From Verrucomicrobiota bacterium (lineage in GTDB: Bacteria; Verrucomicrobiota; Verrucomicrobiia; Limisphaerales; CAIMTB01), in assembly GCA_963205105.1 (NCBI GenBank), contig CAUJJW010000405.1, forward strand, positions 1 through 64,000: 64,000 nucleotides of DNA, read 5' to 3'. Below the pieces are notes generated by a model. It was not told where the DNA came from, searched no databases, and saw only the letters and a program-made list of their open reading frames with translations. A program made the translations under genes and the position numbers. Within the stretch, counting starts at the first letter, position 1. The number at the start of each line of letters is the position of its first letter. Positions 40,109 to 48,792 of the stretch are shown here, piece after piece.

Positions 40109-41476
40109 ATGTTCCAGCTCTTCCGCAACAGCCCCGGCTTGTTGATCACTCTCCTCCTGCTGCTCGGCGGCCTAGCGGTCTGTCTCCTGCTGGGGACCAT
40201 GATGTCGCACATGGGCGCGTCCCGCCGCCCCATCCTTTGGTTCGCCGGCTTCTTCTTGTTGGTCGTGGGGCCACAACTGGCCGGCAACTTATGGCTGGCC
40301 CTGGCGTCCCATCGCGCCGATGCCCCACGCCGCGAAGCTCTCTCGAAGCTGGCCACCGACCCCGACCCCGCCGTGCGCGGCGCCGCAGCGAAGCTCTTGT
40401 TCGGACCGGACGCCGATCCCGGGCAAACCACCGACGCGCGGGCCATCTTCGGTGATGCCCTTAGCCAGGCCGAGGAAGCCCGTTTCGCCATTCTGCCCAA
40501 AGGGGAGACCGTTCTCCTGGCCCGATTCCGTGGTTACTCTGCGGCGGAGAACGCCTGGGTTGCGTACCTGCGTGTCACCGGCCTGAACCAACTCCAAGGC
40601 AAAGGTGACTCGCAGCGCGGGTTGCTCGTGACCCGTCCGAACGGCGAGAAGGTCTACGCCCTCCATTTCCAAAACTCGGTCGGCATCTGGACCGGTCCGG
40701 ATGACGCATCCATCCGGAAACGCATGGCCGCCGGCGGATTCCGAGTGCCCTGGCGTGCCCCACTCGAGCCGCTGCCACCCGTTGCCATGACCAAAGCTCC
40801 GCAGGGACCCCCAACCCCCGGCGCGAGTTCGCCTCAGACTGGCTGGATGGCAACGCTCTCGAGTCGATGGGGCTGGCCGGCGCTCATCGCCCTGCTCAGC
40901 GCCTACCTGTTCGTGGTGGTTTTGTTCTACTTCAAAGGGGCGGCCTGGGCTGCAACCAGGAACCCGCCTCCCGGAGTCCCGCCGTGCGACGTCGCCGAAC
41001 TGGTGGCTCGTCTCGAAGCTCTCAACACGCTGGAGATTCCATTCCACCTCGAGCGCGGCGATTCGCCTGGCGAGTTCTTCGCCACATGGCGGTTTGCCGA
41101 CGCCCGTTGGATGGACCTGGCACGCGCACGCGGGATGTCGCGGACCTTCCGCATCCGATTGAGGCTCGACGAGAGGTCCGGAGTGGTTCGCACGACCGAC
41201 TATCTCTCGCGCTTCGACGGGTCGGCGGGGCGTGGAGGAGCGGAACTGGCCTGGAAGGCCTCCCTTGGGATCGTCTTCTTCCAACACGAGCATCAGCGGG
41301 TGTTCGGCCTGCAGTTCGACGAAAACGGAAAACCCAAGGCCGACCTTTCCTACGCGTACACCTTCAAGCTCGACGAAATGAAGTCACCTCTCATCCAGGT
41401 GGTCACAGGCGCCGGTTGGAAGTGGCGACCCACGGTCTGGCAGGGACCGACCTGGCTGCGTTGGCTCACCGAGTGA
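40109..41476 (+). CDS. Membrane protein of unknown function
   Basis: The 455-residue protein is not a family I recognise. Two membrane segments lie near residues 10-30 and 43-63, then a soluble part of about 200 residues, a third segment near 258-280 (WPALIALLSAYLFVVVLFYFKGAAW), and a C-terminal domain of about 170 residues. The latter holds a beta-rich stretch (FRIRLRLDERSGVVRTTDYLSRFD and SLGIVFFQHEHQRVFGL). The segment SKLATDPDPAVRGAAAKLLFGP resembles one HEAT-like turn. The gene lies alone behind the GTCGC palindrome array. Confidence 0.75.
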   Translation: MFQLFRNSPGLLITLLLLLGGLAVCLLLGTMMSHMGASRRPILWFAGFFLLVVGPQLAGNLWLALASHRADAPRREALSKLATDPDPAVRGAAAKLLFGPDADPGQTTDARAIFGDALSQAEEARFAILPKGETVLLARFRGYSAAENAWVAYLRVTGLNQLQGKGDSQRGLLVTRPNGEKVYALHFQNSVGIWTGPDDASIRKRMAAGGFRVPWRAPLEPLPPVAMTKAPQGPPTPGASSPQTGWMATLSSRWGWPALIALLSAYLFVVVLFYFKGAAWAATRNPPPGVPPCDVAELVARLEALNTLEIPFHLERGDSPGEFFATWRFADARWMDLARARGMSRTFRIRLRLDERSGVVRTTDYLSRFDGSAGRGGAELAWKASLGIVFFQHEHQRVFGLQFDENGKPKADLSYAYTFKLDEMKSPLIQVVTGAGWKWRPTVWQGPTWLRWLTE

Positions 41477-41667
41477 CCGCTTCTTCCGCATCCAATTCCC
41501 GAGTGGCAGACCTGGCTCCACCCGTGACAACGCGACCGACCTCGAACCGCCGCCCATTCGCCACCCGAGTGCAGACTTCCTTGTTCAGCCTGGGTCATCG
41601 TGCAAACCAAGCCTCCGACCCAACCACCACGACCTGGAACTCTCCACCCCAGGCCATCAGCCCACCC

Positions 41668-44499
41668 ATGAAATCGCCACGACCACCCCAACTCGACCCA
41701 GGTCTCGTTCGCGCGCCGTCCCACCAACCGCCCGCAGGCACATCGACGCTCAACGCGGCTGATGAACTGGGCCCACGTAGCGGCGGGCGCCCCGCCTGCC
41801 GTAGAGGGGGGCGTCCCGCCCTCCGACATTCCCCCGCGTTGTTGGTCCGTGGGCAGGCCGATCCTGAACAGGCAGATCTCGAGAAACAGCACCACCCGAG
41901 CGGCGGCCGTCCCGCCAACCGCTACCTCTCAGCCCTCGCCGTCCTCGCCATCGCATTCCTCAGCCTTGGCCGTTGCTTCGCCGCTGAAAGTTCCCACGAG
42001 CCCTCCAGCCGTTTCCTCCAGGACTGGTTGCTCTGCGGCCCCTTCCCCGCCGTCACCGAAGCGCACCCCGACATCGATGCCATCCGCCTGCCCGGCATGT
42101 ACACCGACTTCCTCCAAACCACCGGAGGTGAGTCCGCCTCCCGACCTGTCGCCGGCCAATCCGTCGGATTCCCCGGTGGCTCCAACACCTGGGTCCACCA
42201 CCGTTCCTCCGAGGAAGAGATCAACCTCGACACCGCGGTCACCACCACCGATCGCGTCGTCGCCTACGCCTACCGTGAGATCCCCTCCCCCCAACCTGTG
42301 GTCTGCATTCTCGCCCTGGGCAGCAACGACGGCGTCCGCGCCTGGCTCAACGGCGAACCCATCCTCGACAGTCCAGGCCCGCGCGGTCTCCAGCGCGACC
42401 ACAGCCTCATCCCGGTCGCACTCCGCCCAGGCACCAACGCCCTGTTGCTCAAGATCGAGGAACGCGGCAACCGCTGGGGTTTCGCCTGCCGACTGCTGCC
42501 ACTCACCCATGAGTTCATCGCCGAACGCATCCGCCTCTTCGAGGTGGTCACGCGTGATGACGGAACACCCGCCATCCGGCTCCGCCACTCGGCCGGCCTC
42601 ACCGCGGCCCTGGTGAAATCCGTCCGCTTCGAAGCGCTCCCCGGCCTCTCACCCTCTGCCACTCAAGCCGTCTGGCGCGCTGAAGGCTTGCCTGCCCCGG
42701 AGATACCCATCGGCGTCGACACCCGCTCCTTCGCCCACTACCGACTGCGCCTGCGCACGGTGCTCGCGGACGGCACGCTGCAGGAGTTGACGGTGCCCTT
42801 CACCGCCGGCCAACGCGCCGAGCACGTCCTCTTCGAGGGTTCCCAATCCGCCTACACCCTGGTGGTCGGCGCCAACGCCTCCGAGAGCGAACGCTGGGCC
42901 GCAGGTGAGCTGCAGCGCTGGATTCATCAAATAAGCGGCGCGTTGTTGAACATCCAGGACGACGCCAGCGCCCCCGCGACTCGCCGGATCGTGGTCGGCT
43001 GGAACAAGCTCACTCAGACACTTCTCGGAGCCGGTGTTCCGCCCCCTCATGACGCCGATGAATCGTTCACCTACCGCAGCATCGGACCGGACATCCTCAT
43101 CTGGGGTGGCCGGCAACGCGGCACACTTTACGGGGTTATGTCCTTCCTCGAACGCGAACTCGGGGTTCGCTTCTACACGCCCAAAGTCACCGTCACCCCT
43201 CGTCGCACCCGACTCGCCTTCAGCGGTCTGCACCACACCGAATCGCCGGGCGTGCGGGTCCGCAACGACTTCTATTACGAAGCCTTCGATCCGACTTGGG
43301 CGGCTCACAATCGCATCAACGGCGCCATGAGCCAGCGCCCCCAACCGGGCGGGCTGGAGAGTTACTGGTCCGTGCACACCTTCTATCCGCTCATGCCATC
43401 CGAGGAGTTCTTCAAGGATCATCCGGAGTACTACAGCCTGCTCCAAGGAGTGCGCACCGCCGACCACGCCCAACTCTGCCTCACCCACCCCGACGTGCTC
43501 CGCATCATCACAGAACGCATCCGCCAAAAGATCCGCGAAAACCCTGACTACCTCATCTACGACGTCTCGCAGAACGACTGGAGCAACCCCTGCGAATGCC
43601 AAAATTGCCAGAGCATCGTCGACCGTGAGGGCAGTCAGTCCGGTCCCATCATTCACTTCGTCAACCAGGTCGCCGACAACGTCCGCGCCGAGTTCCCCAA
43701 CAAGTTCATTGGCACCCTTGCCTACAGCTACACCCGCAAACCACCGAAGACCCTGAAGCCGCGCGACAACGTGGTGGTCCGGTTTTGCAGCATCGAATGC
43801 TGCTTTGCCCACGACTTCATGACCTGTCCCGAGAACAAGTCGTTCGTCGATGACATGAACCGTTGGGCTGAAATCGCCCCGCACCTCTACATCTGGGATT
43901 ACGTGGTCAACTTCAGCCACTACGTGATGCCTTTCCCGAATTTCCGGGTGCTCCAGCCCAACATCCGGTTCTTCCGCGATCATCGCGCGATCGGCATCAT
44001 GGAACAGGCCGCCTACCAGAGTCGCGGCGGGGAGTTCGCCGAACTGCGCGCCTACGTGCTGGCCAAACTGCTGTGGAATCCCGAGGCCGAGCTCGAACCC
44101 ATTCTCAACGATTTCATGCACGGCTACTACGGCCGTGCCGGCCAGTTCGTCCGGGCCTATTTTGACCTGCTCCACGGACGGCTCACACCCGAGACCCACA
44201 TTCGCCTGGGCCTCCAGCACGACGACAAACTCTTCTCCGACGAGTTCGTTCGACAGGCCGAAGTGCTCTTCGACCAGGCGGAAGCGGTCGCCGACACCGA
44301 GGAGATTCGTCAGCGCGTGGAGATGGCGCGATTGCCCGTGCTTTATCTGAAGTGCAAACGTTCGCCCCGGATGGCCCGCGAAGACGGCACGTATGCCCGC
44401 TTTTGCGCGATCGCCCAACGGGAAGGTGTCACCCATTATGCGGAGGCTGGCGAACCGCACCGCAAAGCTTTCCACGCCGAGGTGGAAGCCGCCCGGTAA
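41668..44499 (+). CDS. Secreted DUF4838 (glycoside-hydrolase-like) protein; N-terminus derived from a repeat
   Basis: The frame is open from far upstream; I use the ATG at 41668 (943 residues). The probable signal peptide (RYLSALAVLAIAFLSLGRCFA) begins only around residue 83, after about 50 residues read from a family A repeat. The true start may be a TTG at 41839 or 41842. The mature part has a sugar-binding-like N-terminal domain (VRAWLNGEPILDS, LRPGTNALLLKIEE), an alpha-glucuronidase-like domain 2 (LVVGANASESERWAAGELQRWI) and the DUF4838 barrel (YDVSQNDWSNPCECQNC, FSHYVMPFPNFRVLQPNIRFF). Probably it acts on polysaccharide outside the cytoplasm; no activity is established for the family to my knowledge. 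Confidence 0.8.
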   Translation: MKSPRPPQLDPGLVRAPSHQPPAGTSTLNAADELGPRSGGRPACRRGGRPALRHSPALLVRGQADPEQADLEKQHHPSGGRPANRYLSALAVLAIAFLSLGRCFAAESSHEPSSRFLQDWLLCGPFPAVTEAHPDIDAIRLPGMYTDFLQTTGGESASRPVAGQSVGFPGGSNTWVHHRSSEEEINLDTAVTTTDRVVAYAYREIPSPQPVVCILALGSNDGVRAWLNGEPILDSPGPRGLQRDHSLIPVALRPGTNALLLKIEERGNRWGFACRLLPLTHEFIAERIRLFEVVTRDDGTPAIRLRHSAGLTAALVKSVRFEALPGLSPSATQAVWRAEGLPAPEIPIGVDTRSFAHYRLRLRTVLADGTLQELTVPFTAGQRAEHVLFEGSQSAYTLVVGANASESERWAAGELQRWIHQISGALLNIQDDASAPATRRIVVGWNKLTQTLLGAGVPPPHDADESFTYRSIGPDILIWGGRQRGTLYGVMSFLERELGVRFYTPKVTVTPRRTRLAFSGLHHTESPGVRVRNDFYYEAFDPTWAAHNRINGAMSQRPQPGGLESYWSVHTFYPLMPSEEFFKDHPEYYSLLQGVRTADHAQLCLTHPDVLRIITERIRQKIRENPDYLIYDVSQNDWSNPCECQNCQSIVDREGSQSGPIIHFVNQVADNVRAEFPNKFIGTLAYSYTRKPPKTLKPRDNVVVRFCSIECCFAHDFMTCPENKSFVDDMNRWAEIAPHLYIWDYVVNFSHYVMPFPNFRVLQPNIRFFRDHRAIGIMEQAAYQSRGGEFAELRAYVLAKLLWNPEAELEPILNDFMHGYYGRAGQFVRAYFDLLHGRLTPETHIRLGLQHDDKLFSDEFVRQAEVLFDQAEAVADTEEIRQRVEMARLPVLYLKCKRSPRMAREDGTYARFCAIAQREGVTHYAEAGEPHRKAFHAEVEAAR
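41761..41890. repeat. Family A repeat, copy 5, with companion unit, at the start of the DUF4838 gene
   Basis: GATGAACTGG then GTAGCGGCGGGCG...GTAGAGGGGGGCGTC matches the core, followed by a companion-like tail (CCGTGGGCAGGCCGATCCTGAACAGGC). It lies between the in-frame ATG and the signal peptide of the DUF4838 protein and is read through in frame. Confidence 0.7.
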
Positions 44500-44517
44500 G
44501 ACCGGCCCTCCGAGCCG

Positions 44518-46128
44518 TCATCCAAGTCGCTTACGCACCGCACGGGCATAGAGAACAACGGGCACGAGCGAGAGCAGGGTAATCACGGTGATCACGATCA
44601 GCTGGCCCTGGCCCGCCTGCGGGTCGGCCAGGACCTGGGCGGCGACGGCATCGTTCGCATGTTGAGCCCACGCCAGCGGACCCTCCGCGGCGATTCGGGC
44701 GATGGCAAAGCCACTGCCGCTGGCCGTGTCCCAGCCGAGCGCAGACAACCACCCATAGGCTTTGATCCCGGCAGACATGCACCCGACCGCAAGGAAGCCC
44801 ACACCCACCGTGCCGAATGAGATCCATCCCAGGCTGAGCGAACCGATTGCAAAGAATCCGATCGCGACTGCACCCAGGCTGACCGGAGCCACCGCGATGC
44901 CGCCCCACGCGAACAGAATTCCCACGGCGCGATCCCCGCCGGCGATCCAGCCGAACACCGGAGGGTCGCCCTCATCCGGCGCGGAAAATCGAATACGCAC
45001 CAACGGCACCCCCAGCAGGGTCCACCGGCTTCGATACTCCCCGACCGACGAACCCGCTTGATCTCTCGGAGCCAGAAACAGCTCCGGGTGAGTTTGGCGC
45101 TCCGACGACCGCAAGGCACGCATGCCGCGCATCGCACGCACCAGAACCCACGGCCAGCCCACGACAAACGTCAGCACAAGACCCTGGCTGATCCAGGCAT
45201 GGATCACGCCAGGCTCAGGGGCTCGAAGCGCCATCGCCCGCAGCAGGTACATCGATCCCAGACAGGCGAACGCCGCGGAAAACAGAGCCAGCGTGATCCT
45301 CACCACCGCACGCCGTTCCCGCGGTGTCCGCGCCTGATCGAGGTTCGTCCGCAGCGTCAGCACGGCGGAGACCACGCCAGAGATGGAAACCAACAACCCG
45401 GCGAACCCGGTGGCTTTCGCCGCCATCCCGCCCTTCACGGCCACGGCGCTCATTCCCGCGGCCTCGGCCGGTGGGGCCATCACCGGCAAACACGCCAACA
45501 CGCCCAGCGTGAAGACACGACCCGGCGTGCTCCGGGAAAGCGCTCCCTCCACAAACGCAAGCACACCCTCCTGCAAAATCTTCCGACCGCGAGCCAACCG
45601 CTGCTTGACCGCGTCCTCGGTAAGATCCAGGGCGACCGCCACGTGCTCCACCGAACAGTGCTCGCGGTAGTAGAGAACCATCGGCTCCCGATACAGTTCC
45701 GGCACGCGTTCCAAAGCCCGCCATAGGATCGCCTGTTCCTCCTTGCCCATCGCGAGTTGAGGCGTCGGCTCGTCCCCCGACGGAAGTTCATCCGCCAACT
45801 CCAGCGCTTCCGCACGATGTGCCGGCTCCCGCTCGTCCGACCGACGCAACCGACTCACCTTGTGACGCAGAATCCCGCACAACCAGGCCCGCAACTTCTC
45901 AGGCTCGCGGAGCGCATGCAGCTGCCGCCATGCCTCCACAAACACCTCCTGTGCCAGGTCTTCGCTTTCGCTCAATCGTCCGTTCGCCGCGTACGCCAGC
46001 GAACAGAGCAGTCGCTGGTACCGCTCCACGATCCGGCCAAAGGCCTCGCGATCACCCTCCCGGCTCGCGGCCACCAGCTCCGCATCGGTCACAAACTCCG
46101 TCGTGGTCCTGTTTTCCGCGGTACGCAT
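44518..46128 (-). CDS. ECF sigma factor fused to a multi-helix membrane domain
   Basis: The protein has 536 residues from the ATG at 46128. Region 2 (about 15-95) contains VERYQRLLCSLAYAANGRLSESEDLAQEVFVEAW; region 4 (about 130-190) contains LERVPELYREPMVLYYREHCSVEHVAVALDLTEDAVKQRLARGR. From about residue 215 to the end there are some eight to nine hydrophobic segments with a soluble loop near 320-390, including Gly-rich helices (AIGFFAIGSLSLGWISFGTVGVGFLAVG). The sigma domain is therefore tied to the membrane, and the C-terminal part may sense a signal or act as a built-in anti-sigma. No separate anti-sigma gene lies next to it. Target promoters are unknown. Confidence 0.88.
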   Translation of the reverse strand: MRTAENRTTTEFVTDAELVAASREGDREAFGRIVERYQRLLCSLAYAANGRLSESEDLAQEVFVEAWRQLHALREPEKLRAWLCGILRHKVSRLRRSDEREPAHRAEALELADELPSGDEPTPQLAMGKEEQAILWRALERVPELYREPMVLYYREHCSVEHVAVALDLTEDAVKQRLARGRKILQEGVLAFVEGALSRSTPGRVFTLGVLACLPVMAPPAEAAGMSAVAVKGGMAAKATGFAGLLVSISGVVSAVLTLRTNLDQARTPRERRAVVRITLALFSAAFACLGSMYLLRAMALRAPEPGVIHAWISQGLVLTFVVGWPWVLVRAMRGMRALRSSERQTHPELFLAPRDQAGSSVGEYRSRWTLLGVPLVRIRFSAPDEGDPPVFGWIAGGDRAVGILFAWGGIAVAPVSLGAVAIGFFAIGSLSLGWISFGTVGVGFLAVGCMSAGIKAYGWLSALGWDTASGSGFAIARIAAEGPLAWAQHANDAVAAQVLADPQAGQGQLIVITVITLLSLVPVVLYARAVRKRLG

Positions 46129-46327
46129 GATGCTTCGCTGGCATGTGCCCGAATTTCCCGGCGCGGTGACAACATTTCTTCTGCCCCCGCCTGTCAACGC
46201 CGGTTCTCGGGGCCCGATGGCTTCGCAAACCTGCCCACCGGCCGTTCGAGTTCGAAAGTTTGTCACCTCAACCCCGCCTTCGCACACGTATGAGCAACAT
46301 GTCGTTCTTCAACTCGATCGTTCCTCT

Positions 46328-46450
46328 CCATGAACCGTGCCTCCGTAGCGGCGGGCGTCCCGCCTGCCGTAGAGGGGGGCGTCTCGCCCCCCGGAATCCC
46401 TAGTTCGTGGCCCATGAGCAGGTCGATTTCGAACACGGGGCTTCCCATGA
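46328..46450. repeat. Family A repeat, copy 6, with companion unit
   Basis: The element starts CCATGAACCGTGCCTCC (46328) and runs through the standard core to GGAATCCC and TTCGTGG, then TGAGCAGGTCGATTTCGAAC and CCATGAACC at 46445. Orientation and order are the same as at 19121-19241. Confidence 0.75.
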
Positions 46451-46464
46451 ACCTTTCCAGGGTA

Positions 46465-46676
46465 GCCATCGCGAGGGTTGAAACGGGCTCCCTCACCCCA
46501 ACCCTCTCCCGGAGGGAGAGGGTGTCGCATATCCCGCACGGCGACATACCGGAACTTCAACCGTCCGAGCCGTCGCGACCCGTTCCAGCCAACACCCGGC
46601 CCAACCCTTCGAAACCCGCGGGAAATATTCTCCCTCTCCCTCCGGGAGAGGGCCGGGGTGAGGGCCGCTCGCTGCA
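46465..46676 (+). repeat. Family C fold-back element, copy 3
   Basis: The element starts GCCATCGCGAGGGTTGAAAC and ends CGGGAGAGGGCCGGGGTGAG, GGCCGC. The terminal tracts CCCTCACCCCAACCCTCTCCC and GGGAGAGGGCCGGGGTGAGGG are almost complementary. The middle shares GAGCCGTCGCGACCCGTTCCAGCC-like sequence with copy 2. This copy has the best preserved ends. Confidence 0.75.
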
Positions 46677-46688
46677 TTCCTCGCTCCA

Positions 46689-46862
46689 CGGTTCATGGTC
46701 CCCATGCGCGATTCGTGAATCGTGGGACTCCCCATGAACCGTGCCGCCCCTCGTCTCCATACTCGTACTCGTACTCCTAATCGTAATCTCCCCTCCTCCC
46801 CTCGGTTCATGGTCCCAATACTTGTCCAATTTCTCAGGAAAACGTTCCTCTCCATAAACCTC
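46689..46862. repeat. Companion repeat units and TACTCG tandem repeat
   Basis: GGTTCATGG at 46689 and CCATGAACC at 46732 bound one short unit; GGTTCATGG at 46804 and CCATAAACC at 46854 bound another. Between them lies a short array of TACTCG-like hexamers (about 46759-46790). With the copies at 46328 and 46465, this makes a continuous repeat array that explains the 758-bp gap (46129-46886) before the CIA30 gene. Confidence 0.6.
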
Positions 46863-46886
46863 CCAACCACACCCATCGCCTCGAAC

Positions 46887-47474
46887 ATGAACCACCCAAC
46901 CCGCCTGACGTTAGCCTGCTGCGCTTCACTCATGGTCCTGAGCCTCCTAACCACCGCTGTCGCAGCCACCCCGAAGCTCCTCGACGACTTCTCCCATCCC
47001 ACCCGCAACAACAACGGAGTGGAGCGACTCCTCTTCACCGACACGACCGCGGGCAGCCAGTCCCGAGCCTCGGTGACCTGCACCAACGGTGTGCTTCAGG
47101 TGAAGGGCGAACTCGTACCCGGTCGCGGCGTTCCCGCGTTCATCAGTCAGGTGTCGCTCCTCTCGCCCGATGGCAAACTGCAGGACCTGACCTCTTACCA
47201 GGGAGTTCGACTCCGCGTGAAGGTCCTCCGTGGCATTCTCTGCGTTCAGGTGGGCAGCGCCGCTGTCACCAACTTCGACTACCACACGGGGAGTCCGATC
47301 GCCGGCAAGCGTGGGGAGTTCCAGGAGGTGAAGATCCCTTTCCAGGAAATGAAGCGCTCGTGGTCGGAGCAGACCCCGCTTCAGCTGAAGACCATCACCA
47401 GCATCAACCTGGTCTCCTTTGGCATGGTGAAGGATGCCTTCGCCTACGAGGTGGATGAACTCGGTTTTTATTGA
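46887..47474 (+). CDS. Secreted CIA30-family protein
   Basis: The protein has 195 residues from the ATG at 46887, which begins a signal peptide (MNHPTRLTLACCASLMVLSLL). Upstream in-frame sequence is repeat-derived. The rest fits the CIA30 fold, a jelly roll related to CBM11: LLDDFSHP at the front, LTSYQGVRLRVK in the middle and a closing YEVDELGFY. Despite the name (complex I assembly in mitochondria), bacterial members are thought to bind sugars or serve other roles; here export argues against complex I assembly. The gene is followed by an acyltransferase at 22 bp, likely in one operon. Confidence 0.8.
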   Translation: MNHPTRLTLACCASLMVLSLLTTAVAATPKLLDDFSHPTRNNNGVERLLFTDTTAGSQSRASVTCTNGVLQVKGELVPGRGVPAFISQVSLLSPDGKLQDLTSYQGVRLRVKVLRGILCVQVGSAAVTNFDYHTGSPIAGKRGEFQEVKIPFQEMKRSWSEQTPLQLKTITSINLVSFGMVKDAFAYEVDELGFY

Positions 47475-47496
47475 TCGACCTCGCTCCCGTCGCCCC

Positions 47497-48783
47497 ATGA
47501 CATCGTTCAACCCTTCGCCAGCCGCGACTCCGTCCACGGACTGGACCACGGGCCACCGCCTGGACTACCTCGATGCCGCCCGCGCCTTCGCACTGGTGCT
47601 TGGCGTGGTGTTTCACGCGTCGTTGTCCTTCATGCCCGTCTTCATGGGGTGGGCCGTGCAGGACATCTCAACCAGCTCCTGGGTGACACGGTTCACCATT
47701 CTCAGTCACGCCTTCCGCATGGAGACGTTCTTCCTACTCGCGGGCTTCTTCAGCCGCTCGACCTATCACCGAGCCGGCCCAATCCCGTTCCTGCGCTCGC
47801 GCGCCCTTCGCATCGGTGCTCCGTTCGCGGTGGGCTGGTTCCTCCTTCGACCCTTGCTGGTGTCCGGCTGGATCATGGGGTCCGCCAGCCTGCGGGGGGA
47901 CGTCGATGTCGTGGCCGGTCTCCGGGGCGGGTTTCAAAGCCTCGCCACCCTTCCCAGCGGCATCTTCACGGGATCGCACCTTTGGTTCCTGTACTACCTG
48001 GCCATGGTCACGGCGCTGACCCTTGCCGCGCGGCACCTCGTGGCCTCCATCGGCGCTTGGGGTGCGGTCCTGGTTCGGAAGGCCGACTCCTTCATTGCGT
48101 GGCTGGCTGTTTCTCCGGTGTCGCTGGCGGCCCTGGTGGTGCCCACGACGATCGCCCTCTGGTTCATGCGCTCGTGGGGGGTGGACACCCCGGACCAATC
48201 CTTGCGTCCCCATCTTCCCGCACTCCTCCTCTACGGGGGATTCTTCGTCCTGGGCTGGCTGTTGAATCGAAAGCGCGAGTGGCTGGACGCCTTCATCCGC
48301 ATCTCACCCCAGCGCTGTCTGCTCGCGGCCTTCGGCATCGCTTCCATTCTCCTGCTCGGCGACATCGAACGGGACCCGGGCCATCCCCAGTTCCAACTCG
48401 CGCATGGGACGTATGCCGTGGGCTATGCGACGACCATGTGGTCCCTGGTGCTCCTGACCCTTGGCGCGTTCAGGAAGTTCTGCTCCCGGCCCAACCCGGT
48501 CATCCGTTATGTCGCGGATTCGTCCTACTGGATGTACTTGGTCCACCTGCCGATCGTCGTGTGGTTGCAGGTGGCTGTTGCCGAACTCCCGCTGCCGTGG
48601 TGGCTCAAGCTCACGCTCATCACCCTGGTGACCGTCGCCCTCTGCTTGCTGACCTACGACCTCGTCGTGCGATCCACCTGGCTCGGCGCTCTGCTCCATG
48701 GACGTCGCCGTGACCGGGTCATTCTTTCCCTGTTCACAGACCGGGTTTCTTGGCGTCCGCGGCTTGGCGTGAGATCGAATTGA
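47497..48783 (+). CDS. Membrane acyltransferase of the acyltransferase-3/OpgC type
   Basis: The protein has 428 residues from the ATG at 47497 and about ten membrane helices. RLDYLDAARAFALVLGVVFHASLSF carries the family's helix-1 signature with the catalytic-type histidine; METFFLLAGFFSRSTY and FLRSRALRIGAPF are the matching R-x10-type loop of acyltransferase-3 enzymes. Close relatives (OpgC/MdoC) succinylate periplasmic glucans; others O-acetylate surface sugars. The acyl donor and acceptor are unknown here. Together with the CIA30 protein it may modify an envelope polysaccharide. Confidence 0.87.
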   Translation: MTSFNPSPAATPSTDWTTGHRLDYLDAARAFALVLGVVFHASLSFMPVFMGWAVQDISTSSWVTRFTILSHAFRMETFFLLAGFFSRSTYHRAGPIPFLRSRALRIGAPFAVGWFLLRPLLVSGWIMGSASLRGDVDVVAGLRGGFQSLATLPSGIFTGSHLWFLYYLAMVTALTLAARHLVASIGAWGAVLVRKADSFIAWLAVSPVSLAALVVPTTIALWFMRSWGVDTPDQSLRPHLPALLLYGGFFVLGWLLNRKREWLDAFIRISPQRCLLAAFGIASILLLGDIERDPGHPQFQLAHGTYAVGYATTMWSLVLLTLGAFRKFCSRPNPVIRYVADSSYWMYLVHLPIVVWLQVAVAELPLPWWLKLTLITLVTVALCLLTYDLVVRSTWLGALLHGRRRDRVILSLFTDRVSWRPRLGVRSN

Positions 48784-48792
48784 ATCGTTCCG

